A stretch of 64,000 nt of DNA from Fuerstiella sp. (GTDB taxonomy: Bacteria > Planctomycetota > Planctomycetia > Planctomycetales > Planctomycetaceae): contig JALHMY010000002.1 of NCBI GenBank assembly GCA_022843805.1, forward strand, positions 1-64,000. Direction: 5' to 3'. A program made the position numbers and the translations under genes. Within the stretch, counting starts at the first letter, position 1; each line of letters starts with the position of its first letter. Positions 1-8,511 of this stretch are shown one piece after another. Under the pieces are notes generated by a model. That model worked only from the letters and a program-made list of their open reading frames with translations, made no database searches and was not told the origin of the DNA.

Positions 1-90
1 GTGAAACCCGTTCCGGGTTAAATCGCAATGTTTTCACTCAAAAAAATCCTTCACGGCGTTGCCCGTTGGGGCTTTTGTCGTTGATGATCT

Positions 91-150
91 ACGTTCCCAG
101 GGCGTTGCCCTGGGCTTTCGCCTTCCGGACCTTCGGCCCCGAGTTCTGAC
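91..150. repeat. GC-rich dispersed hairpin repeat
   Basis: An 8-bp perfect stem (CCCAGGGC at 96-103 and GCCCTGGG at 107-114) closes a 3-base GTT loop, and is followed by a CCGGACCTTCGGCCC-type stretch. Sequences of this style recur in planctomycete genomes and often create short spurious ORFs, as here on the plus strand at 59-544. I see no protein-like signal in the region. The dispersed-repeat label comes from recall of such genomes, because there is only one copy in this window. Confidence 0.45.
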
Positions 151-261
151 GTGCCGCTCATTTTTTATCACACAAAAGATGTGTGGTACGATGAGCCCTG
201 AAAGGCCGGGCGACCATCAAATGCCGCTCCGCGGCAATTCGCAGCCAATTCGCAAACCGGT

Positions 262-552
262 TTACGTGCTGCGGACTGGTTTCCCCCAAAGTTCGCTGCC
301 CCTGGTCTGTCCTGTTTTTCCTGCATCACCCACAGATGTGATGCCGAGAGCAGAATCCTGTGTAAAACGTGATTCGGTCGAGCCCAGCTGGACTAATCCA
401 TCGGGCGGAGAACTGATCGTATTCTTACTGCAGCCTGCACAGGAGCCGCAGGCACTGCCGGATGTGCGAGTCCGATATCGCAGGACTCTTTTCAGTAAAA
501 TGAAGGCCGCAAGTATCAGCATTGCGATGACAATAAGATTTTGAAAGTCCAT
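262..552 (-). CDS. FeoB-associated Cys-rich membrane protein
   Basis: A 96-residue protein that begins MDFQNLIVIAML. It has a single N-terminal membrane helix (about residues 4-20), then a basic stretch (KRVLRYR) and the cluster CGSCAGC, the hallmark of the small FeoB-associated proteins that accompany FeoB in many bacteria. The Cys cluster presumably faces the cytoplasm and may help FeoB gate or receive Fe2+; this role is inferred. I chose the internal ATG at 552 because the family starts directly before the helix; the frame is open upstream to 600. It lies 69 bp downstream of feoB on the same strand, as expected for the third gene of the operon. The tail after the Cys cluster (about 55 residues) is longer than usual and low in recognisable sequence, so the true end of the conserved part is near residue 40. 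Confidence 0.8.
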   Translation of the reverse strand: MDFQNLIVIAMLILAAFILLKRVLRYRTRTSGSACGSCAGCSKNTISSPPDGLVQLGSTESRFTQDSALGITSVGDAGKTGQTRGSELWGKPVRST

Positions 553-621
553 GATCGGATCCTCCAGACTCTCAGTAAAACCAAAGCCCTGCAGAGCCAA
601 AGCCGTCTTGGGCGACTGAGC

Positions 622-2880
622 CTACGACGAGAGCGTCGTCAGCTGCATGCCGATCTGATAAGCAAGAAATGCGCCAATCCACGCGAGTACCGTCATATAG
701 ACGAAGGAAAACAGCGGCCATCGCCAGGAATTCGTTTCACGGCGAATGATTACCAGGGTTGAGACGCATTGAGCACACAATGCAAAAAAGACCATGACGG
801 AAATGGAAACGGGCAGATTGAACAACGGTCGACCGTCCGGCCATGTTGCGCCGGCCAGTGCTCCGTGCAGCCCTTCGTTTTCTTCATCCACATCGCTGCC
901 AAGGCTAAAAATCGTGCCCAGCGTTGCCACGATCACTTCGCGCGCGGGAAATGAGGCGACAACGCCGATTCCAAGTCTCCAGTCCCAGCCGAGCGGTCGT
1001 ACCAGCGGTTCAATCAGATGGCCGGTGCGGCCCAGAATGCTGTTTTCAAGGAGCTTTGCATTTTCAGCATTGAGCTGTTCAGAAAGCTCGGCCGCTCGGA
1101 CACCATTTGCGTCCGTCTCAGCGGCGACGTCCAGTGATTCAATCTCGGTCATCAGTTCAAACCGACGTTCATGTGAGCCGGGAAAAGAACCGGCCGCCCA
1201 TACGATAATTGAAGTCGCAAAGATTAGTGTGCCGGCCTGCTGAACGAAGGCTTTGCCGCTGTCCCAGACTCGATGAGCGGTGACTCGAACCGAGGGCAGC
1301 CGATACTCGGGAAGTTCCATCAGAAAGGTGGATGGTTCACCCTTAAAAAAAGTTTTTCGGAGGACATAGGCCACCGGAATGGCGACCACCAGTCCCAGCA
1401 TGCTGATGCACAGCAGCACAATTGCGCGCAGCGGCAGCAGTCCATTCAGGTAGCTGATGTTCGGAACGAAAAGACCTGTCATCAGCAGATAAACGGGCAG
1501 GCGTGCCGAGCAGCTCATCAGGGGGGCGATCAGAATTGTTACGAACCGATCGCGACGATCTTCGATCACACGAGTTGCCATAATGCCCGGCACGGCACAG
1601 GCAAAAGATGACATCAGAGGCAGAAACGAACGGCCGCTCAGTCCCGCGAAGGCCATTACCCGGTCCATCATGAAAGCCGCTCTGGCCATGTAGCCACAGT
1701 CCTCAAGCACTGCAATGAACAGAAACAACAGGCTGATCTGTGGCAGGAAAACCAGAACTCCTCCAACACCCGCGATGACTCCCTCGGTCAGCAGACTGCG
1801 AAGCGGACCGGGTGAAAGAAGAGAAGCGACCTGGTCGGAAAGCCAGCCCATCGATCCGTCGATGCCGTCACTCAGCGGCGCCGAGAACCAGTTGATTGTG
1901 GAGAATACGAGCAGCATCACAGCGATGCAGATCAGCAGTCCAAGGAATCGATGTGTCAGAATTGCATCCAGGCGATCTGTCAGTGATCGCTGTGAAGCGG
2001 GCGAAGCGGTGATCACACGCTGCAGAATTTGCCCGATACGGCGATAGCGCAGCATCGACTCGGCCGCCGGGACCTCGAGCGATTTATCTGCCAGTCGCTT
2101 TCTCGCCGCATTCAATTGTTCCGCATAAGCCGTCGACGTTGCCTGAATGATTCGCTGCTCGACTGAACCGCCCGGGTCCAGCAGACTGCGGCTGATCAGA
2201 AACGGGCATCGCAGGAGCTGAGGGCAGTCGGCAAGAACAAGCCAGTCGGTCAGATTTGTAATCTCATCCTGCACAGGCTGTGTGAGGGTCATCACGACCG
2301 GAAACGAAAGGCCGGATGCTGATAATCGCTGAGAAGTCTGATATTGCTGCAGAACGGCGTCCTGCAATTCCTGAAACCCGGTTCGCTTCAGGGCGGCGGT
2401 CGTCACAACGGGAACACCGAGTTCCTCTGAGAGCGCTTCAATGCTGATCTTCAGCTGAGCTCTGAGTGCGGCATCCCACATATTCAGACAGACGACCGTC
2501 GGCAATCCGATTTCCTGAACCTGTGTCACAAGAAACAGATTCCGCTCCAGCGCGGTGGCATTGCAGATACAGATGACCACGTCGGGGCGGGGCTGCGAAC
2601 CGCAGCCGGTCAGAACATCGACCGTCACCATTTCATCCGGTGATCGGGGCGACAGACTATACGTTCCCGGCAGGTCAATCAGTTCGATCGGTGTTCCGGC
2701 CCAGTCTGCACGGCCTGTTTTTTGTTCAACAGTGACACCTGGGTAATTGCCTGTTCGGACTCGCATTCCGGCCAGAGCATTAAAAAGAGTGCTCTTACCA
2801 GTGTTCGGATTGCCGATCAAAGCCACCCTCAGCGGGCGAACACTGACGGGGGCGGTAGTACTGGATGACATCTGAGACAT
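622..2880 (-). CDS. feoB: Ferrous iron transport protein B (FeoB)
   Basis: A 752-residue inner-membrane Fe2+ transporter with an N-terminal G domain. The G1 motif GNPNTGKST lies near residue 23, the G3 motif DLPGTYS near 68 and the G4 motif NMWD near 133. A helical insertion/GDI-like segment follows to about residue 290. Two conserved gate blocks follow in the membrane part (PLMSSFACAVPG and PLMSCSARLPVY), with many hydrophobic helices. Length and domain order match full-length FeoB. It begins 28 bp after feoA and is followed by the Cys-rich partner, so the three form a feoA-feoB-partner operon. Near residues 590-620 there is a hydrophilic loop rich in Glu and Asp between membrane segments, as seen in some FeoBs. 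The gene appears intact. Confidence 0.97.
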   Translation of the reverse strand: MSQMSSSTTAPVSVRPLRVALIGNPNTGKSTLFNALAGMRVRTGNYPGVTVEQKTGRADWAGTPIELIDLPGTYSLSPRSPDEMVTVDVLTGCGSQPRPDVVICICNATALERNLFLVTQVQEIGLPTVVCLNMWDAALRAQLKISIEALSEELGVPVVTTAALKRTGFQELQDAVLQQYQTSQRLSASGLSFPVVMTLTQPVQDEITNLTDWLVLADCPQLLRCPFLISRSLLDPGGSVEQRIIQATSTAYAEQLNAARKRLADKSLEVPAAESMLRYRRIGQILQRVITASPASQRSLTDRLDAILTHRFLGLLICIAVMLLVFSTINWFSAPLSDGIDGSMGWLSDQVASLLSPGPLRSLLTEGVIAGVGGVLVFLPQISLLFLFIAVLEDCGYMARAAFMMDRVMAFAGLSGRSFLPLMSSFACAVPGIMATRVIEDRRDRFVTILIAPLMSCSARLPVYLLMTGLFVPNISYLNGLLPLRAIVLLCISMLGLVVAIPVAYVLRKTFFKGEPSTFLMELPEYRLPSVRVTAHRVWDSGKAFVQQAGTLIFATSIIVWAAGSFPGSHERRFELMTEIESLDVAAETDANGVRAAELSEQLNAENAKLLENSILGRTGHLIEPLVRPLGWDWRLGIGVVASFPAREVIVATLGTIFSLGSDVDEENEGLHGALAGATWPDGRPLFNLPVSISVMVFFALCAQCVSTLVIIRRETNSWRWPLFSFVYMTVLAWIGAFLAYQIGMQLTTLSS

Positions 2881-2908
2881 GGCGAGCCGTCATTCGAGGC
2901 AGCCGAAT

Positions 2909-3211
2909 TCAGCCAGCGACCAGTGCCAGCCGCGACGAATCGCGCATACTGTCGGGCAAATCCTGGCGGGAAAATTCGGTTTCTGCACAAACGGAAATAC
3001 ATGCGGCTTCGGCTGACCGCATTGAGATCACGGCACCTCGCACACGGTATTGCACCGGATCACCCAGTGGTGCTTTTCGCAGCACATTCACCGTGGCGCC
3101 CGGAACCATCCCCATTTCCATGAGTCGGGCGGCGAGCCGACCGATTCCGGCCACTGCCGTCACAATTCCGGATTCTCCTGGTTTCAGATCAGCGAGTCGT
3201 GTTGTTTGCAC
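2909..3211 (-). CDS. feoA: Ferrous iron transport protein A (FeoA)
   Basis: A 100-residue cytoplasmic SH3-like protein that supports FeoB. The conserved core is visible: LADLKPGESGIV at the start, then RLMEMGMVPGATVNV and the PLGDPVQYRVRG block. The core covers about residues 5-75, and the rest is a short extra tail. It is the first gene of the feo operon, 28 bp ahead of feoB on the minus strand. A palindrome resembling a Fur operator lies about 150 bp upstream. Confidence 0.94.
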   Translation of the reverse strand: MQTTRLADLKPGESGIVTAVAGIGRLAARLMEMGMVPGATVNVLRKAPLGDPVQYRVRGAVISMRSAEAACISVCAETEFSRQDLPDSMRDSSRLALVAG

Positions 3212-3358
3212 GTGTGTACCGCCCGCGAATGTGGAGTTTTAAAGTGAACTTACGCCTTGCCTGCCATCCCCGCCATCGGTCAACTGTTCGAGTGTTTACT
3301 TGCTGAATGCGACGGATTTCGCAGGTCAATCAGGCGAAGATTAAATCTCAACCCTAGA

Positions 3359-3375
3359 GTGAGACTCAATCTCAC
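3359..3375. promoter_or_regulatory. Fur-like palindrome upstream of feoAB
   Basis: GTGAGA-N5-TCTCAC is a perfect 6-bp dyad. Its core TGAGA-N5-TCTCA resembles Fur boxes of the TGAGAATNATTCTCA type. An AT-rich half-similar stretch (TTGAGATTTAATC on the minus strand) follows at about 3339-3352. It lies some 150 bp upstream of the feoA start, in the 320-bp gap between feoA and the preceding minus-strand gene. Iron-responsive repression is inferred from position and symmetry. No other gene is seen in 3212-3531. Confidence 0.45.
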
Positions 3376-3531
3376 TTCCGTTGCTAAATTCTAGTGATCA
3401 GATCGTCAAATGCACTACTCCCTTTACTTTGATTCGCCCAGAATTTCGGGAATTTCTGAATTCGGGACTGCATGTGGGCTGCTTGTTCCCTGGTGTCCGG
3501 CACCCGTGACAATTTCCGATCACGCCGGAAT

Positions 3532-5067
3532 TCATGCAGAGCCTGACGGGACGGAGGTAAGGATTTCCTGTACGGCTGTTCCGCTGACGTCTGTGAGTCG
3601 TCTTTCGAGTCCGTTGTAATAAAACGTAAGTCGTTCGTGATCCAGTCCCAGAATGTGCAGGATGGTCGCATGAAAGTCGTGGACATCGACGACATTTTCG
3701 ACAGCTTTGTGTCCGAATTCGTCTGTTGCACCCCAGGAAAATGGTGCTTTGACTCCGGCACCGGCCATCCAGCAGGTAAAACCTTCGGGATTGTGGTCTC
3801 GTCCGCTGGCCCCTTTTTGAAAGGTGGGCATTCGTCCAAATTCCGTACACCAGACGACGAGTGTGTCCTGCATCAGTCCCCTCTGTTTTAGATCGCGAAT
3901 CAGTGCGGCAGTGGGTTGATCGAGAACTGGTCCGTGAAGGTTGTATTGCTGTTCGATGGATTTATGTCCGTCCCAGTTGCTGACACCTTCGCCACCCGTC
4001 TGGTAGGCCCCGTTAAACAGCTGGACAAATCGCACGCCCTGCTCCATCAGTCTGCGAGCAAGGATACAATTGCGAGCATAGGCGGCTTTGAGTGTGTTTT
4101 GCGAATCGCTGGCTCCGTACATAGCCAGAGTCGACTCGGATTCTGTGGACAGGTCACTAACCTGCGGGATGCTGATTTGCATGCGTGCGGCGAGTTCATA
4201 GCTGGAGATTCTGGCGGCGAGCTCTGTATCTCCGGGGAATTGCTGCAGGTGGCGTTCGTTGAATCGCTGCAGGAATGAGCGGGTTGCTTTGTCCGAGTTT
4301 TCACTGATCGAATCGGGTCTTGCAAGGTTTCGAATGGGGAGGCTTGCATTGAAATCCGTGCCCTGAAAGGCGGCCGGAAGAAATCCTGAGCCCCAGTTGT
4401 TCACCGAATTCTGCGGAGTTCCCCGGGGATCCGGAATGGCGATATAGGACGGAAGATTTTCATTTTCGGTGCCCAGTGCATACGTCGACCATGCTCCAAT
4501 GCTGGGAAAACCGTCGAGAGTAAATCCGGTCGACATATAGTTTTCGCCTGGGCCGTGAGTATTCGTTTTTCCTTTAACTGAGTGCAGGAAGCAAAGATCA
4601 TCGGCGAGGTCACCGAGGTGTGGCACAAGATCGGAGATCATTTTGCCGCATTCGCCCCGCGGACGAAACTTCCACGGGCTGCGGGTCACATTCCCCTGTT
4701 CTCCCTGAAACGTAATCAGCTTATCGCCGCCTGGAAGTGGTTCACCGTGCCGCCGAATCAGCTCGGGTTTGTAGTCAAACGTGTCAAGGTGGCTGCAGGC
4801 ACCCGAGCAGAAGATGACAAGCACGCGTTTTGCCCTGGCGGGAAAATGAGCCTGGCGGGATGCAAACGGCCTCGCCGCCTGAATCTCCGGACGCAGCGGA
4901 GTCTTTTTGCTGACCGTGGCATCATGGGCCTGATCAGCTCGAAGTAATCCCTGTTGCCCAAGAATGGCTGCCAGAGCAATGCCGCTAAGTCCCGTTGCCG
5001 TATCTTCAAAGAATGCCCTGCGATTCAGCAAATGTCGTCCATAAAACACGGAAGGAGATTGAGTCAT
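3532..5067 (-). CDS. DUF1501 family secreted protein
   Basis: About 511 residues from the ATG at 5067; upstream codons in the frame look non-coding. The N-terminus has the planctomycete leader pattern [13 protein letters not shown] followed by a hydrophobic stretch, suggesting Tat-type export. The body matches the DUF1501 (sulfatase/alkaline-phosphatase-like) family: [17 protein letters not shown] near residue 90, [61 protein letters not shown] and [12 protein letters not shown] near the end. In planctomycetes these proteins are commonly encoded beside DUF1549/DUF1553 cytochrome-like proteins, but no such partner is present here. Their function is unproven; a periplasmic hydrolase role is inferred from the fold. 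Confidence 0.92.
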   Translation of the reverse strand: MTQSPSVFYGRHLLNRRAFFEDTATGLSGIALAAILGQQGLLRADQAHDATVSKKTPLRPEIQAARPFASRQAHFPARAKRVLVIFCSGACSHLDTFDYKPELIRRHGEPLPGGDKLITFQGEQGNVTRSPWKFRPRGECGKMISDLVPHLGDLADDLCFLHSVKGKTNTHGPGENYMSTGFTLDGFPSIGAWSTYALGTENENLPSYIAIPDPRGTPQNSVNNWGSGFLPAAFQGTDFNASLPIRNLARPDSISENSDKATRSFLQRFNERHLQQFPGDTELAARISSYELAARMQISIPQVSDLSTESESTLAMYGASDSQNTLKAAYARNCILARRLMEQGVRFVQLFNGAYQTGGEGVSNWDGHKSIEQQYNLHGPVLDQPTAALIRDLKQRGLMQDTLVVWCTEFGRMPTFQKGASGRDHNPEGFTCWMAGAGVKAPFSWGATDEFGHKAVENVVDVHDFHATILHILGLDHERLTFYYNGLERRLTDVSGTAVQEILTSVPSGSA

Positions 5068-5269
5068 TTTGCTTGCATTCCGAAAACGAATGGTTTCTGC
5101 GGCAAACTGCAGGTTTCGGGTTCGTACCCTGAATGGCCGGCCGGGAGTCGGTCGGTACCGAAACAGCACGATTCAGGAACCACACAAGTTACGGCTGTCA
5201 GAGGGTGTTCGCAATGAAAGCCCGGACATTTGCGGCCACTAAGTCCGCGAGACTGATGATTCTGCAGAC

Positions 5270-5317
5270 CAGAAAAACAAAACCGGTTGACCGTGGCCAT
5301 CGCCCAGTCAACCGGTT
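5270..5317 (-). terminator. Rho-independent terminator after the S41 protease
   Basis: A perfect 11-bp stem (AACCGGTTGAC at 5281-5291 and GTCAACCGGTT at 5307-5317) encloses a 15-base loop. Read on the minus strand the stem is followed by TTTGTTTTTC. It lies in the 394-bp gap (5068-5461) downstream of the protease gene and upstream of the DUF1501 gene, so the two are probably transcribed separately. I see nothing else in that gap. Confidence 0.7.
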
Positions 5318-5461
5318 CTGTCGTTTTGATCCGAAGGCAGATCAGCACATCCTTTCGGCTGCATCTCTGGTTCTCCTCAGTGAGTATTCGGGACATGATC
5401 AGGAATCCGACCAGAACGAACCATCCTGGTTCATTCATGATCAGCCAGTTGAACGCTGTGA

Positions 5462-7549
5462 CTAACGTATCATGGTTCCTGATATGGCCGGGTCATTGAT
5501 ATTGCTGAGCGAGGAGCTTCGGGGACCCGCAGATGTCCCCGTTCGGCAGGTGCCGGCCGCTTTGGCCATTTCCTGCAGTCGAGGGCTGCCTGCAATCTGC
5601 AGGGCTCGTTCAAGAACCAGGTCTCCGTTCGCAACACCGTCCGCATCATTAACACTAACATCAGGAGTGACTCCTTCACCAGCCATCGGCCGACCGCTGG
5701 GTGAGTAGAATCGAGCAGTTGTCAGTCGCAGGTTCCCGGTTACGGCATTCAGAGGAAAATGTGTCTGCACGGTCCCTTTTCCATAAGATCGGGTTCCCAC
5801 AACCACACCTCGTCCGTTTTCCTGAACGGCTGCAGCAAAGATTTCGCTCGCACTTGCACTGTCTCCATCGATCAGGACCACCAGAGGCGTGGCCCAGGTT
5901 TTCTGTCGGGTAGCGGTCTCCTGCATGTTGTCTGAAGCCAGCCGTCCTTTCGTTGAAACAATCGTTCCGCAGGGCAAAAATCGGTCGCTGATTTCTACAC
6001 AGGTTGTCAGCAGACCGCCAGGATTTCCCCGCAGGTCGATAATGAGTGACTTCATTCCCTGACGGTGCAGATCTGCGAGAGCCTGATCCAGTTCTGCGGT
6101 TGAGTTCTGAGAAAACCGGCTGAGGCTCAGGTAGGCCACGTTCGTTCCTTCAAGCAGTCGAGTGTCATTCACTGTCCAGACTCGAACTTTTCGGCGAGTG
6201 AGTGCAAAGTCCCGCTCGCCCCGACCCTGACGGAAGATTCTGACTGTCATTGAACTGCCCGACGTACCCTTCATCAGATCCACACTGCTGGCCATTTTCA
6301 TGCCCGAAATGCTTCGTCCGTTGATCGCCACGATCACATCACCTGATTCCAGTCCTGCTTCCGCAGCTGGTCCGCCCCGCAGAGCCTTAACAACCAGTAG
6401 TCCATTAGCGTCCTCCTTCACTTCCACACCCACACCAACAATCTCTTCTTCCAGTGCAGCACTTTTTGCACCCGATGGCAGACTGGCACCAGGAACGCCC
6501 TGAGGGTCAGCAGGTTCCAGTCCGGAAAATTTGTCAAGAGTGTCCATGCTCGCGTTTGCAAACTCAAACGCAACCACACTGGGTGTCAGCCCGGAAACAC
6601 TCTGTGCCTGCTGCATGATGCTGACAACAACGTTTCGAGCATCCTGCGATGTGCGAACCTGAAGATTGCCGGCTGCTGCGCTCAGAGCATTTCTGAAACT
6701 GTCCGTGCGAAAAGAGTCGGTGGAGATGCCAAGGGCAGTTACAAAAGCCGGGTTATCCAGTGCAATCGCAAGATTTCTCAGGCCTCGACGAACTCGCAGG
6801 TCATAAGTTGATGGTTCCAGATGTCGTTCGTCAATCTTCTGAGAGACTTCGGCAAACAACTGAATTGCCTGATTCGCCGACATGGCTCTGACAGCCCTGA
6901 CATTCACAGGATTCTGATAGCGAATAGTAATCAGCTTGTTGATTGTTTCTGTTTCATCATCGACTCGTCCATTTGGCTGAGGTGCAGGAACGAACGGGTC
7001 ACGTCCATTCAGAGGCTCGTAGCGACCACCGTCTCTGCCAAAGTCCGAATTGGAACGGCTCGAATTGAACCGATCGAAATCAGTTGGCATGGCGTCCCAG
7101 CTGTTGTCACGGCTGTTCTGACCATTGTTGGATCTGTCCAACGGGATTCGGTATCGGGACTGAGGAGCAACATTGTCGTTGCGATCGTTCATTCCATCCG
7201 AGTTGTTGCGACGAAACGGATCGCGAAGCAGTGGTCGGTCGATCGGTGCGTACCGATCGTTTCCGCCAAAGCTTCCGCCTGATCGGTCGTAGGTCAGCTC
7301 GTTGTTCGTCCTCCAGTCCAGGCTTCCGCCACGAGGAATTGCAGGTGGCAGTTCCGGAAAATCCTGAGTGTCTGAACTGGAGACAGGTCGGACAGAGCTG
7401 CGTCCGGGAGTGTTCCAGCTGTTGTCGTATGCTGGTGTTCCCCAGTCGTCTGTATACTGGGCAAACGCCGGAGCGGCGACAGTAATCACGGCTGCCATTC
7501 TCAGGAAGGCTGCCAGAAACATCTTCATCATTCGGGTTCGGGCCATCAT
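5462..7549 (-). CDS. S41 family peptidase with PDZ domain (C-terminal processing protease)
   Basis: About 695 residues. A signal peptide (MMARTRMMKMFLAAFLRMAA... ending AFAQ) sends it to the periplasm. Residues 40-200 are Asn/Arg/Asp-rich and low in complexity, probably a flexible linker. A helical domain follows, then a PDZ domain near residues 350-430 (VGVEVKEDANGLLVV, GDVIVAINGRSISG). The S41 catalytic domain has LIIDLRGNPGG, the nucleophile region DSASASEIFAAA and the lysine region SYGKGTVQ, so the Ser-Lys dyad is intact. The end carries FYSPSGRPMAGEGVTPDV. Of the ATGs at 7555, 7549 and 7546 I prefer 7549, because AAGGAG then sits about 8 bases upstream. Substrates are unknown; tail-specific processing of secreted proteins is the family role. 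Confidence 0.93.
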   Translation of the reverse strand: MMARTRMMKMFLAAFLRMAAVITVAAPAFAQYTDDWGTPAYDNSWNTPGRSSVRPVSSSDTQDFPELPPAIPRGGSLDWRTNNELTYDRSGGSFGGNDRYAPIDRPLLRDPFRRNNSDGMNDRNDNVAPQSRYRIPLDRSNNGQNSRDNSWDAMPTDFDRFNSSRSNSDFGRDGGRYEPLNGRDPFVPAPQPNGRVDDETETINKLITIRYQNPVNVRAVRAMSANQAIQLFAEVSQKIDERHLEPSTYDLRVRRGLRNLAIALDNPAFVTALGISTDSFRTDSFRNALSAAAGNLQVRTSQDARNVVVSIMQQAQSVSGLTPSVVAFEFANASMDTLDKFSGLEPADPQGVPGASLPSGAKSAALEEEIVGVGVEVKEDANGLLVVKALRGGPAAEAGLESGDVIVAINGRSISGMKMASSVDLMKGTSGSSMTVRIFRQGRGERDFALTRRKVRVWTVNDTRLLEGTNVAYLSLSRFSQNSTAELDQALADLHRQGMKSLIIDLRGNPGGLLTTCVEISDRFLPCGTIVSTKGRLASDNMQETATRQKTWATPLVVLIDGDSASASEIFAAAVQENGRGVVVGTRSYGKGTVQTHFPLNAVTGNLRLTTARFYSPSGRPMAGEGVTPDVSVNDADGVANGDLVLERALQIAGSPRLQEMAKAAGTCRTGTSAGPRSSSLSNINDPAISGTMIR

Positions 7550-7662
7550 GTCCATCTCTCCTTGATTCTTATTCCCTCAGGAAAACTTTCAAAAACTGAC
7601 AACCTGCACAAAACTCTTCTGTAATTCAGAAACTTCATGTCTGAGACCGGGTGGCGAACCTG

Positions 7663-7905
7663 TTAAGCCACATGCGGGTACTGGTCTGACAAAACTCCTC
7701 CCGTCACAGCACCTGAAACTGTTGGAAACACACAGGAAGCTGGTTCCGGTTTTTCAGTCGCCAGAAGCTCGCCTCGCATCACCCGCATACCGGCCGGCGC
7801 TTCGATCCCTATCTTCACCTTGCCGTTTTTGATAAGTGTCACTCTGATAACAATGTCTTCACCGATTCTGATGGTTTCGTCTAATTTTCGAGTTAGAACG
7901 AGCAT
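7663..7905 (-). CDS. csrA: Carbon storage regulator CsrA
   Basis: An 80-residue RNA-binding post-transcriptional regulator. The family sequence is nearly canonical: MLVLTRKLDETIRIGEDI, then VKIGIEAPAGMRVMRGEL. CsrA dimers bind GGA motifs in mRNA leaders. A strong Shine-Dalgarno sequence (AGGAGGT) precedes the ATG. The protein has about 25 more residues at the C-terminus than the usual 55-61, and this tail is not conserved. No flagellar or fliW gene lies beside it, unlike in many genomes. Confidence 0.95.
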   Translation of the reverse strand: MLVLTRKLDETIRIGEDIVIRVTLIKNGKVKIGIEAPAGMRVMRGELLATEKPEPASCVFPTVSGAVTGGVLSDQYPHVA

Positions 7906-8511
7906 GGCTAAGTACCTCCTGCTTACCTGTCTTCACTGAGCGGTCATCCTGTCAACTTTGATCAGGATCTGTTGTTGTCAACGTGATTAGTACATAGCCA
8001 AAGGTGTGCCAATTGTGATCTGTCGGCGAAAGATTTTTTGTGAATGCTCTTAAAGCGTTTCGTGCATTGATATTATGTTGATTGTTTGTTCTTTCCATTT
8101 GAGGGTGCTGTGCGGGTCAGGTAGAGTTTGCATGGCAATGTTTGCAAAGCGGGGGTCGCGCGGGAGGTCTGGTATTGTCATTTCGACAAAGCGCGCAGCG
8201 AAACTGAATTCAGGTAAAGAAATCGCGAGCATCGGCCGAGGCGATCGCTTCCCGACAGACTGCGGCCGAAACTGCCGAAGAGAGATTCCACCAAACTGCG
8301 AAATGATGTTGCCGGCAACGTCCTGAGATCGCAGCTGATACGATCTCCTGAGGTTGAACCCGTCTTCTGACATCTGCGTGCTGCTTGTCGCGCTGGGTGA
8401 CATTGGTCAGAATTTGCTGATCGATCATTTCGATTCGGTGAATTTGTCCTGGAGATTGCGGACTGCACCTCGAAGTGAATTTTTCTCGCAGACCGCAAAG
8501 CAGCAATCATC
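7906..8511. other. 606-bp divergent intergenic region
   Basis: This lies between csrA (minus) and the ferritin-like/DUF362 gene (plus), so both promoters must be here. Short open frames exist on the minus strand (8050-8506), but they change frame and show no family pattern or ribosome binding site. They could be a decayed gene. I see no RNA gene or clear operator. Confidence 0.4.

Noticed and set aside
59-544. 161-residue plus-strand ORF at the left edge
   Set aside because: It overlaps the GC-rich hairpin repeat and is antisense to the conserved Cys-rich FeoB partner gene.
5110-5165. GGGTTCGTACCC stem resembling a tRNA T-arm
   Set aside because: The loop is not GTTCRANYC-compatible and no acceptor, D-arm or anticodon stem can be drawn around it.
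8050-8506. Minus-strand frames in the csrA/DUF362 gap as a possible gene
   Set aside because: Protein-like stretches switch frame, no start with a ribosome binding site is visible and no family pattern is recognisable. It could be a decayed gene.
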